Source: Trifolium pratense
Lineage: Eukaryota; Streptophyta; Magnoliopsida; Fabales; Fabaceae
Length of the DNA stretch: 64,000 bases
Direction of reading: 5' to 3'
Assembly: GCF_020283565.1 (NCBI RefSeq)
Contig: NC_060061.1
Span: forward strand, 2,798,010 to 2,862,009
This document shows, piece after piece, positions 61,849 through 64,000 of the stretch; positions within the stretch are counted from its first letter, which is position 1, and every line of letters starts with the position of its first letter. A program made the position numbers and the translations under genes. The notes below the pieces were generated by a model, which searched no databases, had not been told where the DNA came from, and was given only the letters and a program-made list of their open reading frames with translations.

Positions 61849-64000
61849 ATGGCGAATTGGATCTCCTCCAAACTCAAAGCTGCCGAGAACATTCTCCATC
61901 AGGCAAGTCAATCTACATACACCAATGCCTCCTCCCATTTTCTTCATTAATTAATTATTCCATGTCGAATTTGCATTTTTCAATTTCAATTTCCTCTCCC
62001 TAATTTTCTTCATCATCAATTTCATCAGATCGATCAACAAGCCGCTGAATCACTTCGCAAGAACAACGAAAGTCTTCCGTCAGAAGAACTAGCAAATATT
62101 GATGCTCCTCCTTCCAAACCAGGGAGCGGTGGTGTGCTGCCTCTCAAAGATCAATTGAAGAAGAAACTCCCCGATAATGATTATCATGGAAAACTGCGCA
62201 GTGATCATCCTAATTTCTCCTCCTCCTCCTCCGTCCTCAAAACTGCAATACCAACTGCCCCCAAATCTAACCCTACCATCACGGATGGTGATTGGACTCA
62301 ACTACTTAGTTCACCTACTCACCCTACTACACCTTCTGCTTCTGCTTCTGTTGCTGGTAATTACGGTAATGGTCTACCTGCTGCACCTCGTCTTTTAAGG
62401 CAAAATAGTAGTAGTAGAAAGCACAAAAGTTTATCAGTTTCTGATATGAAGAGGAATCATAAAAGTGGTGGCAACACTGGTTCAAGGTCTTTGCAGAGGT
62501 TAGACTCTCTCAAAGGAACTAAATTGAGTGCCACCAAAAACACTAGTGATGATGGCAAGGAATCTACCTCTTCCGGTTCCACCGATAGACACTCCAATGT
62601 AGATTTGGAAACTGATGTTAAATGGACAAGAGGACAAGAATATGCTAGTAGTAGCAGTTTTGATAAGCCTGCGGCTGTGACCGATGATAACGAAATGGAA
62701 GGTCGTGAGCAGCGATTTAATTATAGGGACTTTTCTCCACCTGAATCTTTGCAAGAAGACAACAAAAGTATCACTCCTGAGGCAATACCAGTAGATGTCG
62801 GCAGTCGTCTGAATAGTGTGATAAAAGGGAGGCAGGAGGAGCTTAATTCAGTGTCTGACAATTTAACATCCAATGCTTTGAAAAGGGGTTCTTCCATGGC
62901 AAGTGGTGGAAGTTCTGATTCAGATACAGAGTCCGGTTCAACATCTGATTCTGAAAGTGAACATGAGAGGGAAGAAAGGAGAAAGAAGAGAGAAAGGATC
63001 CTAGCTGAGAGAGCAGCAGCTAAAGCAATAAATGCTATCAAGGAAAAGGAGGATATGGTGGCCAAATTAGAGGGTGAGAAACAAAGTCTAGAGAAAATAC
63101 TTGAGGAGCGAGCTAAACAACAAGCACAAGAGGTAATGTTATGACACTTCTTTAAACTGATATGTTTTTGTTTGCTCTAAGTTTTGTTGTGTTATACCGC
63201 TTATCTCAACACCGCGTCTAGTACAGATTTATCAAATTTATTTTCCTGCTTGATATTCTCGGTGATCTGGTAAAAGCTTCTACACTATTGAGCTGGCATC
63301 ACTTTGAAATTAATTGTTGTCCAAATGCCTGTTTTGGGTGGCATTTGACGTTTTTGACATGTTGGTTAGATATTTAATCCTCTTTTGCTCTGTCCCACAG
63401 GCTTCGCAGCTTCAGAGTACTATGATGGAAACAATGGAAGCTGTTGAGTTAGAAAAGCAAAAACATAATAATACTAGAATGGAAATTCTTATGCGTTTAG
63501 CTAAACTGGAGGTGTGTTGCTTTAATGTTTTTAAGCCAGTTGTTTGTAGTGTATAGCTTACCTAACAGCACACTTTGTAAATACGTTTTTTCATCATGTT
63601 CTAGTTTTGCATATATTTAGATAAGCTTGTCATTGATTAATGTATGGATTTGTTGTAGACCGTTAATGCTGATCTTGCAAGATCCCTCGCAGCTGTACAG
63701 TGGAACCTTGAAGTAGAGGTATTTTTAGATTATTAGATTACTTCCTTCCCATCATAGAATACAAGATTTTTTGGCTGTAGAATTTATAAAAATTTGAAAT
63801 TATTAATAGACTTGTCACTACTTATCACAAAGTTTTGGACATTACTCCTAATTATGTGAGGAATTTATGATTTCTTAAAAATAGTAACATAATATGACCT
63901 AATTGGCATCACAATGAAAGCTGATAACTCATAAGTGCCAATTAACCGAAGGTCTTATCTGCATTACCGACTTTGATACTGTCTGAAAAATTCTCCTAAA
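61849..64000 (+). CDS. GC2: golgin candidate 2 (GC2-like), 5' part
   Basis: Exons in the window are 61849-61902, 62029-63132, 63401-63511 and 63659-63718, coding 443 aa. The gene continues beyond the right edge. Golgin candidate 2 is a coiled-coil protein of the Golgi, anchored by a C-terminal membrane segment that would lie outside the window. The start MANWISSKLKAAENILHQ, then IDQQAAESLRKN, matches the family. A long serine-rich, low-complexity region follows. From about residue 325 there is a charged coiled coil (EREERRKKRERILAERAAAK, then EERAKQQAQE, MEAVELEKQKHNNTRME). The first intron uses a GC donor (CAG followed by GCAAGT). The GC site is required for an in-frame join to IDQQ. The last exon seen ends ARSLAAVQWNLEVE, in register with the Arabidopsis protein. 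Confidence 0.9.

Overview
The window is nuclear DNA from a flowering plant. The genes have short AT-rich GT-AG introns, intergenic DNA is AT-rich and full of MITEs and microsatellites, and every recognisable protein is of plant type. The organism is probably a dicot and most likely a papilionoid legume. I infer the legume from the STENOFOLIA/WOX1-type homeobox gene and the general look of the repeats, so this is not proven. All exon coordinates come from hand-reading splice sites and checking frame continuity. No alignments were run.

Layout, left to right. PIN1-clade auxin efflux carrier (-, 1165-3835). Small C2-domain CAR protein (-, 5325-5920). HROB-like OB-fold recombination protein (+, 7767-9617). 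Decayed fragment of a TOC64 gene, followed by a Mutator-like foldback element (10.1-11.6 kb). eIF3G (-, 13327-14380). Complete 13-exon TOC64 (-, 15815-21756). Repeat-rich gap with nested MITEs (21.8-25.5 kb). ER-ANT1-type adenine nucleotide carrier (+, 25523-26639). Beta-tubulin (-, 27828-29375). A gap of about 5.8 kb, then the WOX1/STENOFOLIA homeobox gene (+, 35141-37622). DUF620 pseudogene (-, 41678-42869). Unusual FTSH metalloprotease without the usual presequence (-, 44233-46430). Thaumatin-like pseudogene (+, about 47.5 kb). Intronless calmodulin-like gene (+, 50533-51015). One-exon signal-peptide-peptidase-like fragment (52 kb). Foldback MITE sitting in a TA microsatellite (52.9-53.3 kb). 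RABA6-type Rab GTPase (+, 57009-59887). 5' part of a golgin candidate 2 gene (+, from 61849, running off the window).

These are independent eukaryotic genes, not an operon. They cover auxin transport and leaf-blade patterning (PIN, WOX1), protein import (TOC64), proteolysis (FTSH), secretory traffic (RABA6, golgin, ER-ANT1), calcium signalling (CAR, CML), translation (eIF3G), cytoskeleton (tubulin) and DNA repair (HROB).

I found no unknown multi-gene system. The most notable observations are: (1) a small Mutator-type MITE family in two copies, each with a 9-bp target duplication and three internal hairpins, and each within 250 bp upstream of a start codon; (2) a PIN protein whose phospho-switch motifs have lost their prolines; (3) an FTSH paralogue with a replaced N-terminus and a short C-terminus; (4) a TOC64 exon fragment duplicated a few kb from its parent; (5) a GC-AG intron in the golgin gene; and (6) three dead gene remnants with identifiable lesions.
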